From positions 78,067 through 120,172 of the forward strand of contig JAQUPI010000002.1 of assembly GCA_028716705.1 (NCBI GenBank): 42,106 nt of DNA. Direction: 5' to 3'. Positions within the stretch are counted from its first letter, which is position 1. Each line of letters starts with the position of its first letter. A program made the translations under genes and the position numbers. The notes below the pieces were generated by a model. That model saw only the letters and a program-made list of their open reading frames with translations. It was not told the DNA's origin and did not search any database. Origin of the DNA: Candidatus Omnitrophota bacterium. GTDB taxonomy: Bacteria; Omnitrophota; Gorgyraeia; Gygaellales; Profunditerraquicolaceae. Positions 6,886 to 14,312 of the stretch are shown piece by piece.

Positions 6886-9282
6886 TTAACTCCGCACTAA
6901 TTCCTCCAAAGCTTTTAAACTTTTGTGTATATCCGTCCCTTGAATAAATAAATCCTTCCAAATGCCCGGTTTATTGGAAACTCTGGTTGGAATTGTGTGG
7001 ATGTTGAAATCCAGTGGATTCAGTCCGCGCTTGACTTCGCTCCACTCCAAAGGAGTGGAAACAGTCGCTCCAGGCTGGGGGCGCAGGGAGTAGGGGGCGG
7101 CCATCGTAGCCCCGTAACGGTTCTGCAGGTAGTCAAGATAAACAAGGCCTCTGCGTCTTGAAGGGCTGCGCTCTAAACTCACGCCTAAATCCCGGTATCT
7201 GTTTCTTACTACAAGGTTAATTATATTCGCGAATTGCTTTGCCTGCTCGTAGTTGAATTCCCCTTTTAGCGGAATGTAGACATGCATTCCTTTGGCTCCT
7301 GAAGTTTTGCAAAAGGAGACTATCCCGATTTCGTCAAGGACAGTCTTCGTCGCTAAAACCGCTTCCACAACCCTCGGAAAGGGGACATCCAGCGGGTCAA
7401 AATCAAGGACGACGTAATCCGGGATTTCCAAATGGTTTATTCTGGAATTCCAGACGTTGATTTCAATGCATCCCAGGTTCGCCATGTAAAGCAGGCTGTC
7501 TTTGTCTTGGCAGACCAGATAGGTTATCTTTTTATCCTCATTTTCCGGTTGTATTTTTACGGTTTTTATCCACTCCGGAGCGATTTCGATATTCTTCTGA
7601 AAAAACCCCGCGTCTTTTATGCCGTTAGGCTGGCGTCTTAAGGATTGCGGCCGGTCTTTTATAAACGGCAGCATATACTCCGCCATCTGCCAGTAGTAAT
7701 TGATCAGGTCCGTCTTGGTGAGCCCTTCATCCGGCCAAAAGACCTTATCCAGGTTCGACAATTCCACTCTGGTTGAGATTCTTTTGCCTACTGGCTTTGA
7801 TACCGTTTCTGGCTGTTCAGGCACGGCTTCCCGGGCTTCTTTATCTTCCCTTAAGCCCAAAAAGATAGGTTGGCGCAGATTCCCGGAATCTGTCCAGCCG
7901 CTGAATTTGACTTCGCACAAAAGCCTGGGTTTTACCCACTTTGCCGGCATATTTGTCGGCGGTTTAGGCTTAAAAGGGCATACATCGGTGATAAGGGGCG
8001 CTAATTTATCGTATACAAATTTTAAGGTTTCTTCGTCGAAGCCGCCGCCTACATGGCCGATATATGTTAACTCTTTATCTTTGTATATCCCAAGGATCAG
8101 CGCGCCAAAAAATTTTCGGGAGGCGCGCGGTTCGGTAAAACCGCAAATTATCGCTTCCTGCCGTTTTTGAGTCTTGATCTTTAGCCAGTACTTGCTTCTT
8201 ACCGCGGATAAGTAAGGGCTGTTAAATTCTTTGGCGATTATCCCTTCAAGCCCGTTCTTTTTCGCCGCCTCAAAAAAGGCGCTGCCTTTCCTTATGATAT
8301 AATCGCTTAAGCGTATGGTCTTCGACTTCGGAAGAAACTTTTCTAAGAGGGCTTTTCTCCGGTACAAAGGGAGTCCGCGCAGATCATATTCTTTGGCGTA
8401 GAGGATATCGAACACATAATAGATCAATCTGCCTTCTTTGGCGCGCATGTAATTCTGCAGCATCTGGAATCCGGCTCTTCCGTTCTCATCCACGGCTACA
8501 ATTTCTCCGTCGAAGAGGGCGTTAACGGGAATTCCTTTTAAAGCGGAAGCCACAGCGCTAAACTTCTCAGCCATGTCTATGTTATTACGGGAATATAAAC
8601 GCACCCTGCCGTTTTCGGATTCCGCCATACAGCGGTAGCCGTCCCATTTTACCTCAAATATCCAATTATCGAGGTCAAAGGGTTCTTTTACCAGAGTGGC
8701 GAGCATGGGGTTGACGCCTTTAAGCAGCGGGGCTTTTACAGCTCCTTGAAAATCATCATCTATGCTTTTATCCGAGCGTACGGAGGCTTCATCAAAGTGC
8801 GCTGATCTATGGGCATATTCATCCTCCTGCTTGATCAGGAGCCAATGGTTCTGCGTATCCTTCAAGCGCACAAGGTTGAATCCGCCCCGGAGTTTTTTGC
8901 CGTTAAGCGTAAAAAAGAGGTGTCCTTTTTGCAGCGCTTCCGAAACGCTCTTTTCCGAAGAATATGTTCCTTCGTCCCAGATGATCGCTTCTCCGGCGCC
9001 ATAATTTCCCTCCGGTATCCTGCCCTCAAAATCCTTGTATTCCAGAGGGTGATCTTCAACCTGTACCGCCAGCCGTTTTTGGCCGGGGTCCATGGAAAAT
9101 CCTTTGGGTACTGCCCAGCTTTTTAAAACCCCTTCATTTTCAATTCGGAAATCGTAATGCAGATGCGAGGCGTTGTGTTTCTGGACGACAAAACGGAGAT
9201 CCTTTTCAGCGGTTGGTTTGGAGGGAGGGGGTTCCGGGGTTTTGTGAAAATCGCGTTTTTCGAAGTAGGATTTTAATCCCAT
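6886..9282 (-). CDS. ligD: ATP-dependent DNA ligase D (phosphoesterase-ligase-polymerase)
   Basis: This 798-residue multifunctional enzyme seals double-strand breaks in bacterial non-homologous end joining. The order of domains is an N-terminal phosphoesterase (about 20-170, HYDFRIE, RIPEGNYGAGEAIIW), a central ATP ligase (about 190-490) whose nucleotidyl lysine is in FEVKWDGYRC, and a C-terminal archaeo-eukaryotic primase/polymerase (about 520-798). The last has DLINYYWQMAEYMLPFI and the metal site VLDFDPLD. It follows Ku by 12 bases on the same strand, its known partner, and is the last gene of a long minus-strand operon. All three domains appear intact. Confidence 0.96.
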   Translation of the reverse strand: MGLKSYFEKRDFHKTPEPPPSKPTAEKDLRFVVQKHNASHLHYDFRIENEGVLKSWAVPKGFSMDPGQKRLAVQVEDHPLEYKDFEGRIPEGNYGAGEAIIWDEGTYSSEKSVSEALQKGHLFFTLNGKKLRGGFNLVRLKDTQNHWLLIKQEDEYAHRSAHFDEASVRSDKSIDDDFQGAVKAPLLKGVNPMLATLVKEPFDLDNWIFEVKWDGYRCMAESENGRVRLYSRNNIDMAEKFSAVASALKGIPVNALFDGEIVAVDENGRAGFQMLQNYMRAKEGRLIYYVFDILYAKEYDLRGLPLYRRKALLEKFLPKSKTIRLSDYIIRKGSAFFEAAKKNGLEGIIAKEFNSPYLSAVRSKYWLKIKTQKRQEAIICGFTEPRASRKFFGALILGIYKDKELTYIGHVGGGFDEETLKFVYDKLAPLITDVCPFKPKPPTNMPAKWVKPRLLCEVKFSGWTDSGNLRQPIFLGLREDKEAREAVPEQPETVSKPVGKRISTRVELSNLDKVFWPDEGLTKTDLINYYWQMAEYMLPFIKDRPQSLRRQPNGIKDAGFFQKNIEIAPEWIKTVKIQPENEDKKITYLVCQDKDSLLYMANLGCIEINVWNSRINHLEIPDYVVLDFDPLDVPFPRVVEAVLATKTVLDEIGIVSFCKTSGAKGMHVYIPLKGEFNYEQAKQFANIINLVVRNRYRDLGVSLERSPSRRRGLVYLDYLQNRYGATMAAPYSLRPQPGATVSTPLEWSEVKRGLNPLDFNIHTIPTRVSNKPGIWKDLFIQGTDIHKSLKALEELVRS

Positions 9283-9294
9283 GCATAAAGGGCC

Positions 9295-10065
9295 TTACTT
9301 GTTTGCCGTCTCAAGGCTGGCCTTAAGTTTTACGAGAATATCTTCTGCTTGGGTAACCGGGATTTTTTCTTCTTCTAAGCGTATAGGTTTGCCTTTTTTC
9401 TTGGCTTCGACGATCTCCCTGATCGTCTGCGTGTAAGTATCATGGAATTCCCGCGGCTTGAATGTGCCGGCGAATTTGTTGATCAATTCCATGGCCAGCT
9501 CCATCTGATTCTTAGGGATGTTTACTTCCCCGGGAAGGTCAAGCTCACCGGGATCCTTTAAAAGCTCGGCAAAACGCATCTGGTTCAAAATGATGACTTT
9601 ATCCTGGGGCTTTAGCATTACCAGGTGTTCGCGGTCCTTTAACACGAACCTGCCGATACCGACTTTTTTAGATTTGGTCAGCGCCTGCCGGAATAATGCG
9701 TAAGTTTTTTGCGCTTTCTTATCCGGTTCAAGGAAATAAGGCTTTTCAAGAAATTTTCCGTCTATCTCTTTTTCATCCACGAAAACCTCTACATCTATGG
9801 TATAGGTCTTTTTTACCCCCGCCTTTTTGAAATCCTCTTCTTCCAGAACTATATAATCGCCTTTCCTGAATTGGTAACCGCGGACGATCTGCTCAAAGGG
9901 GACCTCTTCGCCCGTCCGGCGGCAGACACGTTTATATTGAATAGGGCAGAGATCATCCCTGCGCAGATAATTCATCTCGTAAGGGTGGGATTTTACGGCT
10001 GTATATAATTTAACCGGAATGTTGACTAATCCAAAACTGATCATCCCTGACCACATCGGACGCAT
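9295..10065 (-). CDS. ku: Ku protein (non-homologous end joining)
   Basis: This 256-residue homodimeric ring protein binds broken DNA ends and recruits LigD. The N-terminus MRPMWSGMISFGLVNIPVKLYTA is typical of bacterial Ku, followed by LRRDDLCPIQYKRVCRRTGEEVP and YIVLEEEDFKKA. The C-terminal LKASLE tail is short, without an extended lysine-rich region. It lies 3 bases after the stop of a 44-residue gene and 12 bases before ligD, forming one operon. Ku plus LigD suggests repair during stationary phase or stress. Confidence 0.96.
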   Translation of the reverse strand: MRPMWSGMISFGLVNIPVKLYTAVKSHPYEMNYLRRDDLCPIQYKRVCRRTGEEVPFEQIVRGYQFRKGDYIVLEEEDFKKAGVKKTYTIDVEVFVDEKEIDGKFLEKPYFLEPDKKAQKTYALFRQALTKSKKVGIGRFVLKDREHLVMLKPQDKVIILNQMRFAELLKDPGELDLPGEVNIPKNQMELAMELINKFAGTFKPREFHDTYTQTIREIVEAKKKGKPIRLEEEKIPVTQAEDILVKLKASLETANK

Positions 10066-10068
10066 GGA

Positions 10069-10203
10069 TTATCCTCTATGTTTGAAATATTCCACCTGTT
10101 TTAGTCTTTTCTCTGCTTCGCCCCTGGTTTTATAGGGGCCGCCGAGATTCCTCCCGGATTTTTCGGATTTTACCATATAGCCCTTAGAAGTCTTTATGAT
10201 CAT
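10069..10203 (-). CDS. 44-residue conserved-type small protein between DUF2892-like gene and ku
   Basis: A complete frame of 44 residues starts at an ATG overlapping the upstream stop codon as ATGA and ends 3 bases before ku. It contains NLGGPYKTRGEAEKRLKQVEYFKHRG. This resembles a widespread family of tiny proteins with the pattern NLGGPYKTxxEAxKRLxQVEYFKH, whose function I do not know. The fold is probably an SH3-like or beta-hairpin unit followed by a helix. Coupling on both sides strongly supports that it is translated, and its position suggests a role linked to end joining or stress. Confidence 0.8.
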   Translation of the reverse strand: MIIKTSKGYMVKSEKSGRNLGGPYKTRGEAEKRLKQVEYFKHRG

Positions 10204-10709
10204 CGTTCGCCTCCACTGCTGCATTCTTTCATGATTTCTTCGCCGCTAAATGCCTGGAGAACCTTCTCCGCTTGTTCCGCCGCGGGAAGCTCAGCAAGCT
10301 GTCCGATGCTTGAGAAGTTGCCTTGTAAAGCCCGTAAAGCCATTTTTTCCCTGAGGATCTCATCCTTTGTTCTTACCCCCAGCCTGCGCATGATAGGCAG
10401 GGGAGGGCACCATCCCTGAACTCCATGCTGGAGCAAGAACGCGGCCACGCCCAAAGGCAATACCAGCCACTTTTTGTTCACCGTAATACCCAGCAAAAGG
10501 CCGGTCAGCAATAGGGAGGCGGCGTTTGTTTCCAGCATCTGCTCGATGTCCCATTCTTTTTCCAGTTCGCGTATCCGCCGCGGTATCTCTCCGGGGTGGC
10601 GGGAGAAATATTTGACCGACTCATCGGTAGCCGCTTTTATCATTTTGTTGATATGCTCCGGGGTATTCTTAGCCACCCTTTCTTCTATGGCGCACTCGTT
10701 AGCAGTCAT
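10200..10709 (-). CDS. DUF2892/YgaP-type membrane-anchored protein
   Basis: This 169-residue protein has a charged helical N-terminus (about 1-65) followed by a two-helix membrane segment, ASLLLTGLLLGITV and WLVLPLGVAAFLLQHGVQG. It ends that region with WCPPLPIMRRLGVRT, the hallmark of the DUF2892 (YgaP-like transmembrane) family, then a soluble tail. A GGAGGT ribosome site precedes the ATG. No rhodanese domain is attached. Its stop overlaps the start of the 44-residue gene. Function is unknown; the context is a stress/NHEJ operon. Confidence 0.78.
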   Translation of the reverse strand: MTANECAIEERVAKNTPEHINKMIKAATDESVKYFSRHPGEIPRRIRELEKEWDIEQMLETNAASLLLTGLLLGITVNKKWLVLPLGVAAFLLQHGVQGWCPPLPIMRRLGVRTKDEILREKMALRALQGNFSSIGQLAELPAAEQAEKVLQAFSGEEIMKECSSGGER

Positions 10710-10739
10710 TATTTACCTCCTGCGATTTTTTAACCGGTT

Positions 10740-10772
10740 ACAGGTTGTCCTCCGTTGGGGTGGAGCACCTGT
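10740..10772 (-). other. Hairpin in the spacer upstream of the DUF2892-like gene
   Basis: ACAGGT and ACCTGT form outer arms, with CTCC/GGAG inside and small bulges. No T-run follows on either strand, so it is not a classic terminator. It could be an mRNA processing or stabilising structure inside the minus-strand operon. Confidence 0.35.
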
Positions 10773-10783
10773 CTGTCTTTCTT

Positions 10784-11149
10784 TTAACTTTTATCCGATG
10801 ATTGTGCGGCGCGGTAGGCTTTCATCCAGCGCTTTTGTGAGAACGTGACGAAAAACAGGATACCTGCGGCAAGCAGATACAAGAAAGTGATAAACAGGCT
10901 CAGGGTAACCTTTAATTTCCAGTCCCAGGGGAGGAACGTGAGTATGGCTATGGGAAAGAAAATAAACGCCCAGCTCGCCAAGATCAGGGCAAGGCCGAGG
11001 CCCGCCAGGCTGAAGAACGCCGTGCGCAGCACCCCAACGGCGTAAGCGTATGCCCGGCCGCTATGTTTTTTGAAGATCTCGGCAGCGCATTTTTTATAAT
11101 TGCCCAGCGGGCCGCATTCGGAAAAAATATAACCGAACAGGTGCCTCAT
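10784..11149 (-). CDS. Phage holin superfamily III-like membrane protein
   Basis: This 121-residue protein has an amphipathic N-terminus and two strong hydrophobic hairpin segments. The first is TAFFSLAGLGLALILASWAFIFFPIAILTF and the second is VTLSLFITFLYLLAAGILFFVTF, separated by a short charged turn. The shape matches the Phage_holin_3_6 / YqjE-type membrane proteins that commonly sit beside DUF883 (YqjD/ElaB) genes. The DUF883-like gene is indeed just upstream, overlapping by ATGA. The role is unknown, probably membrane stress rather than lysis, since no phage genes are near. Confidence 0.68.
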   Translation of the reverse strand: MRHLFGYIFSECGPLGNYKKCAAEIFKKHSGRAYAYAVGVLRTAFFSLAGLGLALILASWAFIFFPIAILTFLPWDWKLKVTLSLFITFLYLLAAGILFFVTFSQKRWMKAYRAAQSSDKS

Positions 11150-11322
11150 TGTTTCATCGTTTTACTTACATTGTTTCCAAGAAGAACCCCCAACAGAGTG
11201 CAGGATACGGCCACTACGGCAAGAGCCGGCCAGGGATTTTCCTTAAGTTTTTTCTCTATATCGGATACCACTTTCCTTGCTCTTTCTTCACCTTCATTGA
11301 CGACGTCTTTAGCTCGTTCCAT
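11146..11322 (-). CDS. DUF883 (ElaB/YqjD-like) membrane-anchored protein
   Basis: This 58-residue protein has a charged helical region (MERAKDVVNEGEERARKVV) followed by KENPWPALAVVAVSCTLLGVLLG, the typical NPW plus glycine-rich membrane anchor of the DUF883 family. The E. coli members bind ribosomes and the inner membrane in stationary phase. I place the start at 11322 because AGGAGGG lies 5 bases upstream. A longer frame to 11370 adds 16 basic residues but has no ribosome site. It overlaps the holin-like gene. Confidence 0.78.
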   Translation of the reverse strand: MERAKDVVNEGEERARKVVSDIEKKLKENPWPALAVVAVSCTLLGVLLGNNVSKTMKQ

Positions 11323-11427
11323 TCTTGCCCTCCTTTTATTGCGTGGTTTACGTACTTTTTTATTCTTCATATGAGATAACGCTTATATGCCCGCCGGATT
11401 CCATGCCATCAGAAGATCCTTTTTGCT

Positions 11428-11598
11428 TCAATCGAGCGGAGTCTTTCTCCAGCCAAAGATCAGGGAGACAATAAAAAGAATGATAAAAATAAAGAAGAGT
11501 ATCTTCGCGATCTCCATCGCCGTTCCGGCTATGCCCCCGAAACCGAGAAAGGCAGAGATTATCGCTATGACCAGGAAAGTTACCGTCCAGCTTAACAT
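11428..11598 (-). CDS. ytjA: DUF1328 / YtjA-family small membrane protein
   Basis: A 56-residue frame: [20 protein letters not shown], then [18 protein letters not shown] and a short tail. This is the well-known DUF1328 (YtjA) pattern with a glycine-rich turn between two membrane helices. GGAGGT lies 5 bases upstream of the ATG. Family members are often induced by envelope or osmotic stress; the biochemical role is not known. It is the third of a run of tiny genes with strong ribosome sites. Confidence 0.88.
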   Translation of the reverse strand: MLSWTVTFLVIAIISAFLGFGGIAGTAMEIAKILFFIFIILFIVSLIFGWRKTPLD

Positions 11599-11611
11599 TT
11601 TTACCTCCAGT

Positions 11612-11776
11612 TTATTTACATCTGCAAAGTAGCGAGCTTCCCCATATCGCTGACAAAGTCCCGGCGATAATCAGTATTATCGACTTTGTGTTCGGGGTAC
11701 CCCAGGCGTTCACTCCGAAGATCAATAATACCGCGCCGGTAACTATTAGTGCCGCGGCTATTATTCTTTTGTTCAT
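11612..11776 (-). CDS. DUF3185-like small membrane protein
   Basis: A 54-residue protein with two hydrophobic helices: [25 protein letters not shown] and [16 protein letters not shown]. This matches the layout of the DUF3185 family (MNK start, GxxLLxxGxNA, then K-T/S-I-x-L-I-x-G), with a shorter middle loop. AGGAGG precedes the start. The gene lies 9 bases downstream of the DUF6496-like gene and 13 upstream of ytjA. Function is unknown. Confidence 0.68.
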   Translation of the reverse strand: MNKRIIAAALIVTGAVLLIFGVNAWGTPNTKSIILIIAGTLSAIWGSSLLCRCK

Positions 11777-11785
11777 CGGATCCTC

Positions 11786-11959
11786 CTATTTTCTCGGTAC
11801 TTTCGCCCCTTTTCTTCTCGCTTCCGAAAGGCCTATGGCGATCGCCTGTTTCGGGTTTTCCACCGGCTTACCGCTCTTTCCGCTTTTTAGCTCTTTTCTC
11901 TTATACTTGAGCATCGTCCGGCGCACATTTTCCTGGGCCGCTTTTGAATACTTAGCCAT
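11786..11959 (-). CDS. DUF6496-like small basic protein
   Basis: A 57-residue, strongly basic protein. It contains LKSGKSGKPVENPKQAIAIGLSEARRKGAK, the pattern of a broad family of tiny proteins annotated DUF6496, found in soil and groundwater bacteria and some phages. AAGGAGG lies just upstream. The first half may bind nucleic acid given its charge; this is speculation. It is the first gene of the run of tiny genes leading to ku and ligD. Confidence 0.75.
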   Translation of the reverse strand: MAKYSKAAQENVRRTMLKYKRKELKSGKSGKPVENPKQAIAIGLSEARRKGAKVPRK

Positions 11960-12027
11960 TCTTTCCTCCTTAGGCAGTATTAAGAATAGGCTTTATTGAG
12001 AAAATAGCAATATGGCGTTTCAACTTT

Positions 12028-12888
12028 TTAATGACTTTTTTCTACCGGTAGAGCCGCCTCTTTCAAACTAACCCCTGAAATCTTGATCGCGGATAAATCC
12101 GCGTTGCCGAGTTTTAATCTCTGGGCGAGCATAATATGCCTGACGCCTTCAAATCCCAAAATTTTAGCTCCGGCAGAATCACAGGCGACGAAATCCCGGC
12201 TGGCTATTGTCAGCCCGGTTTCAAACGTTTCTCCTCCTATCGGCCCGCGCACAGTCATCGCGGGGTGCCCTGAAATGATCCCCAGATGGATGGGGAACCT
12301 CTGGCACATTCCCGCGATGAATGCATCTAAATCGATGAAAAAATTATGGGGATGCAGCATTTTCTCCCGGGAGTGCCCGTAATAATCAGCCGCGGGAAAG
12401 GACATCCCGATATTTTTCATAGTCAGGGTTACTGTGGCGGCATGATGTACTTTAAGCTGGGCGAGCGAGATCAGCGTTTCATATTGCGTTACATAAGGGT
12501 TGACCATGACTTCCTTCTGGGGGCCGTACATCAGTTTTATGGTTTTAAACGGTTTACGGTTATGGTCGAAGAATTCCACGGCATGCTTTTTGATAATTTT
12601 GTCGATACCCAGGAGCTTAAAGACTTCACCGGTCTCTGCCGCGCCTGAACCTCCGGTAACGGTAATTTTGCGCGGCCGAAAATCCTTGATGTAGATAATA
12701 AGGGCATCAAGGGTATCTGCCTGCGTACAGGCAGTTAAGTCATTTTTTGAGGCCCAAGTTTCATTTGGCTTGACCGCCACATGCTTATTTTTCAAGATCA
12801 CCGCTAGATCCCCAAGCCTGTCAAGCGCTCCGGCCATGGATTTTTGAGTATCCGGATTATATTCTATGCTTACACTGCTTTTTCCCAT
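12028..12888 (-). CDS. DUF362 domain protein
   Basis: This 286-residue protein matches the DUF362 family. Visible landmarks are a lysine-proline segment VAVKPNETWA, a glycine-rich segment KITVTGGSGAAETGEVFKLLG, and LISLAQLKVHHAATVTLTMKNIG. Near the C-terminus are the G-G-E-T-F-E-T-G-L segment and DFVACDSAGAKILGFEGV. No ferredoxin cysteine clusters are attached, unlike the fused forms. The function of DUF362 is unsettled (an iron-sulfur or redox role is often suggested). It may share a transcript with the small-gene operon 68 bases downstream. Confidence 0.85.
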   Translation of the reverse strand: MGKSSVSIEYNPDTQKSMAGALDRLGDLAVILKNKHVAVKPNETWASKNDLTACTQADTLDALIIYIKDFRPRKITVTGGSGAAETGEVFKLLGIDKIIKKHAVEFFDHNRKPFKTIKLMYGPQKEVMVNPYVTQYETLISLAQLKVHHAATVTLTMKNIGMSFPAADYYGHSREKMLHPHNFFIDLDAFIAGMCQRFPIHLGIISGHPAMTVRGPIGGETFETGLTIASRDFVACDSAGAKILGFEGVRHIMLAQRLKLGNADLSAIKISGVSLKEAALPVEKSH

Positions 12889-13007
12889 GCCTTTTAGTTT
12901 ACATACGTAACACCGTTAAACAAATAGCTAAAATAATCTTTCTTTTGACCTTTTTCCGCCCGAACATATAGGAGGAAAAAAGACAGAAAATTGTGGATTC
13001 CGGCACT

Positions 13008-13036
13008 TTACATCTTTTTATAATCATACATATAAT
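13008..13036 (+). promoter_or_regulatory. Candidate sigma-70 promoter for the AsmA-like gene
   Basis: TTACAT at 13008-13013 and TATAAT at 13031-13036 are 17 bases apart. The start codon with GGAGGG is about 25 bases further on. The rest of the 173-base spacer (12889-13061) holds nothing else that I can support. Confidence 0.5.
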
Positions 13037-13061
13037 GAATAAGCAAAAATATGGAGGGCAT

Positions 13062-13805
13062 ATGAAGAAAAAACGCAACTTCTTAATTTTACTTGTTTTT
13101 CTGCTTGTTTTGCTGTTCGTCCTGGCCTTCGCAAAGAACATAATCGCTCAGGTGGTAATTACTTCAGGCGTTAAGGCAATAACCGGGCTTGAGGTCAAGA
13201 CAGGGGGTGTAAACGCGAGCATAAGGAAAACGTTTTTGGGGATCAACGGTTTAACAGTCTTTAACCCGCCTCAATTCTCGGACCGGGTTATGGTGAATAT
13301 GCCGGAGGTTTACGTTGATTATAATTTAGGGGATTTTTTCAAAGGCAAGGCCCATTTCGAGGAATTAAGGATAAATTTAGAGGAGCTGATCGTGGTGAGG
13401 AATCAAGCCAACCAGGTGAATATCAAATCATTGAAAGCCCTTTTGCCTAAAGGAGAGGGTAAGCCGCCGCAGATACAGATAGACGGCTTAACCTTAAAAA
13501 TAAGCCGGGTTATCTATAAGGATTATGTGTTGGGCAGTCCCGAAACCCGGGAATTTAACGTGAACATCACGGAGAAGATTGAAAATGTAACTGACCCCCA
13601 GGCGCTGGTAAGGCTTATCCTGATGCGGGCGCTATCAAAGACGAACATCGCCGGCCTTGCCGGAATAGATCTGGATAAATTAAAACAGGATATCTCTGAA
13701 TCGCTCTTACGGCAGGGAGGCGGGGCGGTCGAAGAGTTAAAGGGGAAAGCGCAGGAGAAGCTGGAAGAAGTCGAAGATAAATTCAGGGATATTTTCAATA
13801 AGTAA
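13062..13805 (+). CDS. AsmA-like envelope protein
   Basis: This 247-residue protein begins with a basic N-terminus and a single hydrophobic segment (FLILLVFLLVLLFVLAFA), then a periplasmic domain. The pattern VKAITGLEVKTGGVNASIRKTFLGINGLTVFNPPQF is typical of AsmA/DUF748 proteins, which are beta-helical lipid-transport or outer-membrane assembly proteins. A helical, charged tail ends the protein. I chose the ATG at 13062 because GGAGGG lies just before it; a longer frame begins at 12993. It is followed 30 bases on by a lipoprotein gene. Confidence 0.72.
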   Translation: MKKKRNFLILLVFLLVLLFVLAFAKNIIAQVVITSGVKAITGLEVKTGGVNASIRKTFLGINGLTVFNPPQFSDRVMVNMPEVYVDYNLGDFFKGKAHFEELRINLEELIVVRNQANQVNIKSLKALLPKGEGKPPQIQIDGLTLKISRVIYKDYVLGSPETREFNVNITEKIENVTDPQALVRLILMRALSKTNIAGLAGIDLDKLKQDISESLLRQGGGAVEELKGKAQEKLEEVEDKFRDIFNK

Positions 13806-13835
13806 AATGGGGTTAAGGCGAAAAGCGGAGGCAGG

Positions 13836-14312
13836 ATGAAACTTTTTAGGGTGCCATTGGCCGCGGTTTTGGCATTGGCCATTCTTTCGGGCTGTTCAAG
13901 TTACCAGCTTTCCAGCAAAAATAAGAGCGTTATAGTAGATAAGATCTCCCCGAACACTTTTGCGGTAAATTTCTGCGGTAACGCCTATATGAGCCAGCAG
14001 GAAGTAGAGAAATACGCGATGCAGCGGGCATCCGAAGTTACGCTTTCCGAAGGTTTTGCTTATTTTGAAGTATTAAATAAGCGCGATGATTCCGAAATGT
14101 GCGCTCTCGCTTATAAAAAAATGCCTTCGGCTTCAACTCCCGGAGAAACGCAAATGGAGGCATCGCCTACCTATGAAACTCCGCAATTTATGCGGCCTAA
14201 CGTTACCCTTACCATCCGTTGCTATTCTGCGTTTGAACAACTGCCGGGTAAAGCGGTCAACGCACAGGATTACCTGCGCGAGAATTTCCCGGGAATGGAA
14301 AAACAGAGTTAA
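13836..14312 (+). CDS. CC0125/CC1285-like lipoprotein
   Basis: This 158-residue lipoprotein has a clear signal with lipobox ILSGC, cleaved before Cys20. The mature part contains VDKISPNTFAVNFCGNAYMSQQEVEKYAMQRASEVTLSEGFAYFEV. This resembles the CC0125/CC1285 lipoprotein family, in which a gene-product beta strand is followed by a helix with A-E-x-T-L-x-x-G. AGGCAGGATG precedes the start. It shares a likely transcript with the AsmA-like gene and ends tail to tail with the DUF2079 gene, overlapping it by 4 bases. Confidence 0.72.
   Translation: MKLFRVPLAAVLALAILSGCSSYQLSSKNKSVIVDKISPNTFAVNFCGNAYMSQQEVEKYAMQRASEVTLSEGFAYFEVLNKRDDSEMCALAYKKMPSASTPGETQMEASPTYETPQFMRPNVTLTIRCYSAFEQLPGKAVNAQDYLRENFPGMEKQS

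Noticed and set aside
10784-11149. Holin of a prophage
   Set aside because: No phage structural, lysis or integrase genes are present; the neighbour is a DUF883 gene, a common cellular pairing.
12993-13061. Extended N-terminus of the AsmA-like protein
   Set aside because: The extension overlaps the predicted promoter, whereas GGAGGG and a proper signal-anchor favour 13062.
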